Assembly: GCA_000328365.1 (NCBI GenBank)
Contig: KB298217.1
Span: forward strand, 38,375-102,374
Direction: 5' to 3'
DNA length: 64,000 nucleotides
Source: Capitella teleta
Lineage: Eukaryota > Annelida > Polychaeta > Capitellidae
A program made the translations under genes and the position numbers. The notes below the pieces were generated by a model. It was not told the DNA's origin. It ran no database searches and worked only from the letters and a program-made list of their open reading frames with translations. Shown one piece after another: positions 32,728 through 44,500 of this stretch; position 1 is the stretch's first letter; every line of letters begins with the position of its first letter.

Positions 32728-33410
32728 TTAGGGGCATTTGTATGGTGGCGTCGCTGGCTTGGCTGTCACAACTTCGTCGCAACACAGATGAGTGGCCTTC
32801 TGATAAGTCTCCCCGAAACAGCACTTTTCAACCGTCCTGTCGAAAGGCGTTGTTCGGCAACACCTGTAATCCTTCTTCGCCACACCGTCCGGGATTTCAT
32901 GTACAGTTCCATAACAGCATACCTGTACGTCAAGATCCACAGTGAACTCGCCGCAACAGCTGTAAGAGTCAGTGACCCTTGTGTGTATGAGTCCATCGCA
33001 GCACAAAAAGTTGTCGGCATCAATTGCGGTTGTGTTGCAACACCGGGAGTTCATACTGGGTCTGGATCTGATTTTCCCATTGCAGCACATGTGAGTGTTC
33101 TTGTCAAAAGCATTGAAGATACAACAGTCTGGATCTCCGCATGGCCTCATGTTGATGTGGTCCATGCAGCACATGAACACAGAGAGGTCGACCGCCTGCG
33201 ATTGGCAACAGCGAGGGTTGTCTGGGATAGGAGTGGTAAGGAAGCCACTGCAACACATGGCTTTCAAGGGGTTGTACTCCACACCAGCGCAGTCATCACA
33301 CCCTGTGTACAGGTTCACGGTTAAAAAAAGGTAGAAATCAATTTAAGAGTCTTACGAGCACACGACGTCAGCATAATACAAATGCAGGAGATGAACAGGA
33401 GTCTCTTCAT
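32728..33410 (-). CDS. Secreted galaxin-like protein
   Basis: Two exons: 33410-33356 and 33302-32728 (donor GTAAGA, acceptor TACACAG, intron 53 nt), giving 209 residues. Exon 1 is a signal peptide (MKRLLFISCICIMLTSCA). The mature part is about twelve di-cysteine (CC) motifs spaced mostly 10-17 residues apart (for example KAMCCSG, NPRCCQS, THMCCNG, NSRCCNT). This is the signature of galaxin, the coral skeletal-matrix protein, and of related calcareous-sponge and bilaterian proteins. The stop follows CP directly and there is no membrane segment, so it is secreted. Neighbouring galaxin-like gene 2 has the same strand and the same exon 1 length and phase, so the pair probably arose by tandem duplication. 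A role in mineral or extracellular matrix is inferred from the family; no acidic domain is present. Confidence 0.85.
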
Positions 33411-34433
33411 TTCATATATCCAGAAGCACACAAACTTTAATCGTTATCTAAGCCGACAAATCAAGACCAGGCTTTAAGAATAGTGTGTTTGCTATACAGT
33501 TCATTTCAGAAGTGATCATATCTTGAAAAATGCATGTTTGCAATGTGCTTATTGGATGGTCGGATCTGCATAATACCACTTGAAGTCGTCTGGATTCGGA
33601 TTACATACGTCAACACAGAGTGTTTATCTCGTATAAAGAATGTATTAGGCTTTGAAAATGCACTCCACCCTGCCATTTTATAAGGCTCATCAGCGTATAT
33701 CTTATGATCTATTACTATCTCAAAAAAGGAATAACATCTTTATATTTACATGTACTACATGTTATAAACATTATCATTTCACAAATGCGTTTTCAGAGTA
33801 CTTCGGTAGATCTTACAAAATTTTACTTTATTACTAATAAAATAATTATTGATTATGAGAACAATGATTACATCATGTATATCTTTCCTTGATTACAATT
33901 ACATAGTTAATAATGCGGTGAGTTGGATAATCAATAGTAAATTTTCAACTTGGAGCAATTCAATCCTTTATTACTTTATCTGTGATTCAACTTTTCATCA
34001 AAATCAATGATACTAGACCCCCTGAAAGTGTTGATGCCAAATGAACACAGCGAAAGTTCGGCTTCCTGTCCACGTGTTTACTAACTGTAATGTAACTAAA
34101 TGTAATGTTGACGAATAAAGTTTTATATTGCACTATTGCGGATGACGTCTGGAAATAGATATTACAGGTTTCAACTTGCAGTATTAAAAGCATTATAAAA
34201 ATAATTACTTTGCAAGAAATCAATCGTGACAAACATATCATTCCGATGACAATATATTTCGACAAAACAAAAGAAAACAGGTTTATTTTGCAATACCACT
34301 CAGAAAATTGAACCAGGATGCAGCCAATGTTGGCGTCACGATAGAACAAGTCGGCATTGCGTAAAGGCATTTCAGTATAAAAGTTTAATCGTCAAAATGT
34401 TGCCTTATCTGAGGTTTCTCTCTGATGCAATCA

Positions 34434-35857
34434 TTAGTGGTGATATGTACTGTAGAAGTACTCTCTCTGATGCCTCTTTCGGGATGGATAATGCTCTTTC
34501 TCCTGTTCGCCTCTCTCGGGATAGAGACCAAAATATCGTCCATAACAACAGCGTAAACACACACCAAGTGACAGAAGGCTCAACGTGGTAACCATAGAAA
34601 CGAGCAGAATCCAAAAGGGTATTTCCCACTTGCATGGTGTGTTGATTCCGTCGTCTATTGTATCAATTACTGATGTGATGGAGGCTTCACTGTGAGAGCC
34701 GTCACTGGTCTGTTTAGTGGACGTATCAGTTTCACGGCCTAATGTTGTGAAATCACTTGAGGTTCTACTGTAAGTTGTACTGGTGGTGGTTGGCACTGTT
34801 GACTGCGTTGTACTATGGTGTTCAGTCGTTGTGGTAATCTCAATGGTTGATGCTATCGTCGTTCGTGGGTTCAGATCAGCACATGAGTAAAATGGAGCTC
34901 CTGAAGGTGAACAAGCAAGAACGGTAAGCGCTGATTGCAATTGAGCTAAATCCGTGAATTACCTGTTGGAATCGGATGAACAGACCCTGAGCAACAAATC
35001 TCGACATCGCTCTCGTATGTCGTCGTATTGCAACAGGTCGTTAACAGAGTTCTACGCTCGTTGATTTCGTCATTGCAGCAAATGGAGAGCACGATGTTCA
35101 TTGCTGCCTGGCCACAGCATTCGGATTGGGGACTCATTTTGGATTGGATTTCGCCTTCACAGCAAAGATGGGTGTTGCCATCAAAAGAGTTTCCTTGGCA
35201 ACAAGCAGGGAGTCCGCATGGAGTGACGAGGACCTCTTCGGCACAGCAGATGTAGATATCGGAGTCCACGGCTCGGTTTCCGCAGCAGAGAGGGTTAGCC
35301 GGAAGTGGGCGCGTGATGACGTCATTGCAACAGTACTCGGTCTGTGGATCGAAGGGCAGACTCCCACAAACATCGTCTGCTTCTGTAGATAATCAATTGA
35401 CGCAATGATACTATTATCACAAACAAAATAAAATTAATCTGTGTTATTATAGACTGCATGACTCCCGCTCATCAATTGTCGATTTGATTTGGACCCCGAA
35501 GGAGGAGTGACAGGCCATCCCCAACAATGTACCAGACCAAAGCATAACACTAATGATTGACACCTTTTGATGCCAGAGGGACGAATAATGTGGTCGTGAT
35601 TATTTGTTGATTATCAATCATATTAATAAATCATTATAACCTGTAATTTTGTCATCTTTATTGAAATTTCAGGGGCGAATATCTTTAAAATATACAGCAG
35701 TCTAGTTAGCTGCTTATTCGTACTGGTGTTACTAGTAATGTATGACTGAGAAAGGCAGCTTATTCTACTGATCATTAAGTCAGTATATGGGCTAGTACTT
35801 ACCGGAGAAACGCGCATAGAAGATCAGCGGTAATATGGCCACAAGCTCCCTCATCAT
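34434..35857 (-). CDS. Membrane-anchored galaxin-like protein with mucin-like stalk
   Basis: Three exons: 35857-35803, 35382-34963 and 34900-34434, giving 313 residues. Exon 1 gives the signal peptide (MMRELVAILPLIFYARFS). Exon 2 holds nine CC motifs (EYCCND, LCCGN, ICCAE, ACCQG, LCCEG and so on) with galaxin spacing. Exon 3 encodes a Ser/Thr-rich stretch of about 70 residues (TTTTEHHSTTQSTVPTTTS), a likely O-glycosylated stalk, then a single transmembrane helix (IPFWILLVSMVTTLSLLSLG) and a basic cytoplasmic tail with RCCYGR and Tyr residues near the end. It is therefore predicted to be a type I surface protein with the galaxin part outside. All introns interrupt at phase 1. The start could be either of two adjacent ATGs. 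Confidence 0.85.
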
Positions 35858-36247
35858 GATATGAATACTCCCAAAAGCAATCCGGTGTTACCTGAAGTCA
35901 AACCTTCGGAGGTAGTTCTATAAAAGCACTATAGCTACCAAATTTCCATGGTGGTACTTCACGAAAAAGAGCTTTCGGATCCAATAAAAGCAAGTTATAC
36001 ATGAGTTCAGCTGTTTTAAAAAGCAGTGTGTGATTTGAGTGTCACTCACGCTCAGAAAAAGATGAAATAAGCTTTGAAATGCGGTTGCACTTAATATTTA
36101 GAGAATGCGTCACGTGACTAAATATACATTGAAGATCAACGCGTGAGAAGGTCGCTGGAAACAATATTACAAATGGTTTAATCTAAGGTACAGAAGAAAA
36201 AAAAAACCCAGAGATCAGACAGATGAGATATACCAAATAATTGCGGC

Positions 36248-36430
36248 GAGAAGATCACAACACACATTGATTGGGGCTTTACCCAAATCAATCGGATGAT
36301 ACGGGCGCCAAAACAGAAGGCCTGGGACCGGGGTTTCTCCCTACTCTTATCGATAAATCCCAAGGGTTCTTTATCCTGCATACCACCATAGACAGTAGTA
36401 CACAGCGCCCGGCCTTGTTACGCAGTTGAC
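36248..36430 (-). mobile_element. SINE fragment, inverted copy of the 9.5 kb element
   Basis: Read on the minus strand it begins CAACTGCGTAACAAGGCCGG and includes GGATAAAGAACCC and GGCGCCCGTATCATCCGAT, matching 9535-9690 with few differences. The tRNA-like part seen at 9.44 kb is absent here, so this copy is truncated or the family is composite. Confidence 0.65.
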
Positions 36431-36599
36431 ATCATTAATTTTAGTGGAATGAATGTGGCCTCGTGCATCGCTCACCAGGTGCTGTTCGCTGGGCACTGCC
36501 TAAGCATGCATTTATGCATTAGTGAACGCCTAGAATTATGCTGATCAACTGATTTAATGATGCTACATCTAATTGGCTTGTTATTTTGTTGTGTACTGC

Positions 36600-37079
36600 A
36601 AAAAAAAAAAAAAAAAAAAAAAAAGAACAAGCAAAAAAACCAGAAAAAAAAAAAAAACAAACAAACAAGCAAACACGTTGTAATGCAGGTGTTTTGGTAA
36701 ATTAAAATTTGCTAACGGACCGAGCGGAGTGGAACAATTTCAACGAAGGAGGACTTTCAAACTTTATAATTGACAAAAATGGAATATAATTTCAAAAGGA
36801 TAAATTACATTATGCAAGCCTGCTGAGTATTCAGAGATTTACTACATTGAAAAGATGGTTCCAGCGTAATTTCCTGCACGAAAAATAGATGTTATCAATG
36901 CATCTAAATATAGGCCATAGTCATAGTGAATTACAACAAAATCTCAGGGATTAAAGTCATTAAACGATTAATTGATAAGAACCTTAAATCCTGAAACTTG
37001 AATAATAATTATCTTGAGCCAAATGAGCCAATTACTATTATGATTCAATTGAGCCAATAGCTATTATGAACCCGAAATC

Positions 37080-37110
<31 letters not shown>
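36600..37110. other. A-rich low-complexity tracts
   Basis: A runs at about 36600-36623, 36643-36657 and 37080-37108, with AAACAAACAAAC between. They may be tails of old insertions. No gene is seen between 35.9 and 38.2 kb. Confidence 0.6.
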
Positions 37111-37113
<3 letters not shown>

Positions 37114-38190
37114 ACTGGCTTATGCCAATTAATAGTTTTTGACTAAATTGGCTTATTTTGGGTGAATTATGGTATGCTATTATCGTCGCCAATTAAACTC
37201 AATTTGACTCTCTATCATTCAAATTTTCTAGTTAGGGAGTAATGCTATTTACACAAGCGCGTGAACACAGTGCAAACATTGATTCGTATAATCTTAGGGA
37301 GATACATCAGATGTGAGAGGAATTCTAAATAAATTTAAATGTAGCCCAGTTAGCTCACTTCAAATATCCTGAGATAGCTAGTAAAGCTTTGACTAGTATA
37401 AGTTAATCAATGCTTGGGAATGAGCCCCTTTTCAATGGGAAGTTGTTTACTTGCAATGGAATGAAACTCAAATTCAACTCTGTGAAATTTAAAGAGGACC
37501 TCTGTTCATTTCGGAACCTTTTTAGATCGGTTCTGTGGGCTTTATTGAGTGACGAGAAACCGTATGTTTTGTTTTTTTTGTTTTTTTTTTTTTTTTTTCA
37601 ATTTGGTCAACTGTAAATGATATTCAAGACAAATTAAAATACGAATTTCCTGCTCAGGCAGAATATCTTGAAACGAGATGAGTGCGAAATTTCTTTTATG
37701 AGAACTGTTGAAAGATCTGCTCACTCGACGGCTCCCATTGTTAACAATAGGAGAATTACTTTTATGCCGTCACGACGGTATGAAATCGAACGCGAGAAGA
37801 AAGCGAGACTTTAAACCTCTCAAAATTGATGTATCTAGGAACTAGCCCACAGCAAGCGTATTGTCTAAAAATACGTCGGTCAAAAGACGTATTTGTCTTT
37901 TAGGGTGCATCCTTTATCATCCATTACTAGTTCAAAACAACCAAAGGTCTTCTTTATGTATGTTTTTAAAAGCTTTTTTTGTTATTAATTCTGTTTGTGG
38001 CCTAACAAAACAATACGCCAGCCATTCACTGCATATATTAAACCTGAAACCAATCTCCATGCAAATTTCTGTGAAGTTTCATTATCTGTATTTGCACATT
38101 GATTGACATTGTCTAATGATGTTATCGAAATACTTTGGCAGCTGTGGCTAAATGGATTCGCTTTGCAAATTAATTAGATTTTCTTTTGGG

Positions 38191-38238
38191 TATATAAACT
38201 GATCAGAGTGATCGTAGAGTTGTTCGCTTTCGATTTTG
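38191..38238 (+). promoter_or_regulatory. TATA box and leader exon of the PAN-array gene
   Basis: GGGTATATAAACTG at 38188-38201 is a strong TATA box. A noncoding leader of about 20 nt would end at GATTTTG|GTAAGT (38238), with the acceptor TCCACAG just before the ATG exon at 38503. The ATG at 38507 opens directly into a signal peptide. Confidence 0.6.
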
Positions 38239-38506
38239 GTAAGTGATATTTACTTCGATAATAAACTTCATTATCAAAGAACATTTAGTAATTATACAGG
38301 CCGCTATTTGAGTGACAAAACAGACAAGATCTATAAAATAAAAATATTGGTAACAGATCTAATATGAAAATAATTATTGGTTGAGCAGAATATGTCATTT
38401 GCAGTTAACTCGTTTTGTTAGAGTGGACGTTGAAAACCCTCTTTTTTCTGATTGTTTCAATCTGATCAATTTTGACACAAATGCTTTCTGATTTGTCCAC
38501 AGCAAA

Positions 38507-41500
38507 ATGAAGGTTTATCCAGGTGGATGCCTTCTACTGGCGCTCGTCGCTCTGTCTGGTGAGTCTCTTTTCTGAATGGTTTCGAATGATTATAGCTAAT
38601 TTGCTTTCGTGTATCATTAAAAGGAGCACTAGGTACGGAAAAATGTTCGTGGTCGGAAGTTCAATTCAAAAGAAATTCTGGCAACGAGGCGGCGACCATC
38701 ACCGACTCAACATTGGAGAAATGCAAAGAAGCCTGCGATGCTCATGCCGCTTTTGACTGCATCAGTATTGAGTTCAACAAGGCAAACAACTACTGCTACC
38801 TGCAGAAGGTGAATCGCAAGACGCATCGCCTGACAGTCACAGACACCAACTACATCTACGCGGACAAGAACTGCGATGGTATGCCCAGTGTTTTCAATTA
38901 CAAGCTCATCTTATATATTCCAATGCAGATGACTATCCCGATGAGTGTATCTGGGTTAGCAGAAACAACAAAGCCCAAGGCACTGCTAATCAAGTCATAT
39001 TATATGATATGACTCCTGACATGTGTGAGGAATATTGCGAAGAAGACGACACCTTCTTCTGCATGGCCTTCGATTACCACAAGGCCAACAAGGATTGCTA
39101 TCTGAAGATAACAAATAGTTACGACAGCAAATTGGGGGTCAACGCCGCTTACAAACACTATGAAAGGGACTGCAAACGTGGGTATCATTCTGATAACTTT
39201 GCTCTTTCCAGATACGACGACTGCATACGTCTAATCTATGTTTACTTTCAGCCCGATTTAGACATTGCAACCGAGCTACCGTTGGTAACAGCGAATGGGC
39301 AAATCCCATTCATGGAGCTTACATGTCAGGATCCAACCACGCATCTCTGACTACCGCAGACGTCGATGAGTGCAAGTTGGCTTGTCTGCAGGAAACCAAT
39401 TTCCACTGCGTTGGCTTTGATTACAACAATGCCGCTAAAAGCTGCAACTTAAAGATCACAAGCAAGTGAGTGTGCTTATAAACCACGCCTACTCTAGATA
39501 CCTTTCCCTTCCTACATCCAGTTCTCTGTTTTTCTGTAAACCATAATTTAATATATGTATATATTGTATAGTTGGACTAAAATGTCTTACCAAACATAGT
39601 TATTGATCAAGTTATAGTTTATACTGTATAGATAAAGAAAGGTCAATTTTATGGGGGTGTGAGCTATCGTTAGTTATACAAACGGCAGGGCAACCGGGTC
39701 GCATGCTCTCGAATGACAGAATATAAACACACGATCGTGATGATCACTTTATACTTTCTCATTTTTCTCTGAGTGATGCAACAACTTTGCATCGAGATCG
39801 TTTCTATGCGTTCACGTAATTTCTCTGATTTAAAACCCAGCTTATTTCAGCCTTTGATTATTTTCCGTTTACTGTTGCATAAAGCACCTATTTTACGCCC
39901 ACGTATAATGGATGAAGGGGGAGGGTGAGCCTCACGTTACGTACAGAAGTGTATTCACTTTTTCATGTATTCACGTGCTTATGAGTTTATCGAAATTATT
40001 TAACCACATTTTAAATAACATCATTGCTGCAGTCATATACATCTATGTTTCGTTTGTATATTTGCATTTTCTCCCATAATGAACTTGAACTTAAGCATAG
40101 TTTTGTTTGTGCACCAGGCAACTTGGTGGTGTTCTAACTGACAGCGCGACTTACGACTATCATGAGCTTCTGTCGTGCCCAACCGCTGATCCAGTCACGC
40201 GTGAGTGGAGCAAAATTTCTTCTCCAACGGTGTACCATGAATATCGTTATAGCCCCAACCAAGAATTGTAAATGGTATGCCCCGGTTACTGGTTACGTTA
40301 GTGGTAACGACAAGAAATCATTCACTGGCATAAGCAGCGAACAATGCAAGAAGTCATGCGAGCAAGAAGAAGATTTCTTCTGTGCCTCTTTTGATTACTA
40401 CTCTACCACCAAGATCTGTTACCTGCAGACGGTCAACAGACACACAGTGAGAGTCACTGCACATGCTGCATATCAATATTATGAAAGGGATTGCGACGGT
40501 GAGTTTCTTACTACTGATTTGTAATATGAACATCGCCTCGCTTTTTTTGTGTAGAGCAATACGACGAGAAATGCGCGTGGGTCGGACCGGTCAAAGATCG
40601 TTACATCAGTGGTCAAGACTGGACAACACTCTCTGGCCTAACCATTGAAGAATGCAAGAAAGCGTGCGAAGATGAATCGTTCTACCACTGTCACTCTTTC
40701 GACTACCTAGAGAGCTCCCAGAGATGTTACTTGAGTCAAAAGGACACTTATACATTCAAACTATCTGTTTCAACGTCGTACCAATACTACGAGAGACAAT
40801 GCAAAGGTAAGAAGCCCTCAAGTGTCCAGCGTTCGGTTTAAATACAGTAAATGTGCTCATTTAGATGAGTATAGGAATTGCTTTGACGGCGAGAAGGCTG
40901 AATGGAAAACTGTTCAACAAGGAAGGTTCCTCAGTGGTTACGACTTGAAGACGCTCTCAAAATTCACTGTGGAGCAATGTAAAACTGCCTGCGTTGAGTC
41001 TGTAGACTTCCATTGTACGTCCTTTGACTATATCGAGTCAAGTGGCACATGTTACCTACAAGGCGTGAACAGGTTGGCTGCCGACTTCATTGCTTTCTTT
41101 GCAGATGATTATTTTCCTTGTTCTACTTCAGCAAAGAATACACGCTCTCGGTTTCTGCAGCTTACGAGTATTTTGAGCTAGAGAAGTGCAGTGGTACGCG
41201 CCCAACTCCAAGTAAGCAACTATAAATTGTCCTCTTCAAAAGCATAGCAGTGAGACAATTCACTTATAGAGCCCGAGACTGAAGATAAATGTACTTGGGA
41301 AGGCCCTTTCACGGGAAAATATATGGCAGGAACCAACTACAAGACCGTAACAAGAGTAGCAACCGAGGCTGATTGCCAAAAGCTATGCGAAAACGATGGA
41401 GACACATGCAAATCCGTATACTATTATGTAGCTGCCAAGTACTGCTACATGAAGACCTTCGGCCGTTTTGATGGAAAACTTACTGCACACGCTGCCTATA

Positions 41501-44500
41501 ATTATTATGAAAAGAAATGCGAGAGTGAGTTCAGAGTTCAATTTGCAGCGTGACAATCATTTAATCTAGGTACATCCTGGTTCCCCGATGATTGCACCTG
41601 GCAGGGTCCTTATAAGAACCGATACCTGAGCGGATACAACACAAAGACCCTCAACACAGTGACTGAGAACGAATGCAAGACAGCCTGTGAGGAGGAAACG
41701 GACTTCCACTGCCTCTCATTTGAATATTTAATTTCATACCGGAGATGCTACCTCACCTATGTCAACCGAGGTTCCGGTATAACCCTCACGCAATCAGTTC
41801 AATATTCCTACTATGAGAGGAATTGCGAAGGTAAGATTCCCTCCGTCTACAGTCTTATCAGGTTAGATGTGTCGGTGTTAAATGTTACTATGACAACCCA
41901 AAACCTCTCCCTTTTGTTACATTACCACACCCTCCAATTAACTCATCTCTTTCCCTGAAAACGTGCGTTTATTTTGTCTTTAGAGCAATTCAAGAGTTGC
42001 GATGGGAATAGTGAAGGAATTTGGGCCAAACCCAAGATCGGATTCTACTTGACGGGCACCAACAAAAATATGCTTGGCATGACCGTAGAGAAGTGCAAGG
42101 TGGCTTGCATGGATGACAACGACTTCACCTGCCGCGGGTTTTACTTCAATCCTTCGAATAATTATTGTTACTTCCTGCCTTTAAACGAGGAGATGGGAGG
42201 AAAGTTAACAGAGAGCGCCTCATACACTTACTATGAGCTTATTGGCTGCCCAGCCACCAACACAACTGGTTAGCAATCAAATATACCAGCCAACCTGATT
42301 AATACTTACTAAATCTGTACTTACAGCTGAAAAAGCACCCAATTGCAATTGGCTTAATCCTATGGTTGGCAAGTACATCAGTGGTAATGACAAGGTCACG
42401 ATGACAGGCATGGACCTTGAAGGATGCAAGAAGGCATGTGAAGATGCCACATCATTCCTATGCAGATCATTCGATATGACTGGTACCACGTGTTATCTTG
42501 GTTCAGCGAACAGAGGAACCGCTTCTCTGACGAGCCATGCTTCCTACACCTATTATGAGCGGGACTGCTCCAGTAAGTGAACACGCTGCAATATGCTCAT
42601 GCCTCTCACCATGATTATTATAAAGCTTTGTGGACCGAGCAATGCGAGTGGGACGCTCCTGATCGCAGGCATTACATCTCGGGCAACGACAAGAAAACTG
42701 TTTACCTGTCCACTCCCGATGAGTGCAAGCAGGCATGCGAAGAGGAGACAGAATTCCACTGCATTTCTTTCGACTACTACGTACCAAGCTCAAGATGCTA
42801 CTTGCAGATGGTCAACTTAGCCAGCGGCACTGTCAAGGTCATTGATCACCAGGATTACGATTACTATGAGAGGATTTGCAGCGGTCAGTTAAATCAAGCT
42901 GTCAAGGATTGCAAATTGATTAATCTGTTTTAGACAAGTTGCGTGATTGCAAGAAGGGAGCAAATGCTGTATGGGAAGGTCCAGTTACCGGCAGATCCAT
43001 CAGTGGTCAGGATATGCGTACCATTAATCACGCGGACTTAGACGATTGCAAAAAAGCGTGCATTGAGGAGGAATCTTTTAACTGTCGTTCTATTGATTAT
43101 AAGAGAGACACACGCACATGTTACCTGCAATCAGTATCAAGGTAATTCTACAATCGCAAGTCTATAGCGCATCACCCCCATGGTAATTTTGTCTTCACAG
43201 GACTAAGTTTGACTTGATTGCTTCTACCACCATAGATTACTACGAAATTGTCAGCTGCACTCTAGCTCCACCAACAGAGGGTAAGCATATTTCATGTTAA
43301 AGTATGTGTTTTAATGCATAGTATTATTTAGCTCCTACGCCCAAGTACACCTGGTTGGAGCCTACCAAAGGGTACTATCTGTCAGGCCAAGACAAGACCA
43401 CACTCCATAACTACTTGGCTGACGAATGCAAGACTGAATGCGAAAATACAAAGCGGTTCCATTGTAATTCATTTGACTACAAACCAGCTGGTGGCGTCTG
43501 CACCTTGCAAGTGGCTACGAAACACACCCATGCCCTCACCGCCAGTGCATCATACTATTATTATGAGATTGACGCGGAAGGTGAGAAATGTTATCAAAAT
43601 AAAAAGGAATGTTCTGATAAGACGACAACTAAGTTACACAGATGCATGTTCACTTTATGTTTCACAGATGGTTACCCTGAAGATTGCGAGTGGACTGAGC
43701 AAGTGAACCGTTATTATCTCACTGGATCCTCTAAGTACATTAATACAATAAGTGAAGACGAATGCAAACAAGCTTGCGAGAGTGAACCCTCTTTCTACTG
43801 CAAGTCTTACAACTACTACGTTTCGATCAAACGATGCTACTTGAACAGACTGAATCGATATGACAGCAAGCTTACTGCGAGTGCCGTTTACGTTTACCGA
43901 GAGCGCAACTGCCAAAGTGAGAAATAGCCAACTTTTATATTCACCAGTTTACGTTTGATGATTCTTTAGATAATTACAAGAAATGTAATGATCAAGCTCT
44001 CGCCCGATGGAAAGAAGGCGTACCTGGTAGGAACCTCAAGTCAGGAAGTGGAAGCAATAATATCAAGACTCTGACCCACATGAGTGTTGAAACGTGCAAG
44101 ATTGCTTGTCTGCAGCAGGGTACCGCGTTCCATTGCCGTTCCATTGAGTTCAACAGAGGCGCCAATACTTGCTACTTGCAAGCCGCTATTGTGTATGGAT
44201 ATAACCGCGTCATGTTTAGGCACCTTATTCATTGAACTCCTCTTTCAGGGACGATTTCAATTGGGTGGTTGACTCCACGACCCATACCTACTATGAGCTG
44301 GAAGAGTGCATCGACGCCGACAAACGCCGTAAGCGGATCGACCCTGTAACGTACTTTAGCTTGTATACATGCATTACATAGGAAAGCGTGATGCCGAAGA
44401 TGAGGAAGGTGTGGATGCTGGAACGAGATGTACCTGGGTCGGTCCTATCAACAATTACTACCTCCATGGCAACGACCAGAAAACGATCAAGGATGTTCTG

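Noticed and set aside
36472-36672. Phe-rich minus-strand frame
   Set aside because: It is a translation of the A runs at 36.6 kb.
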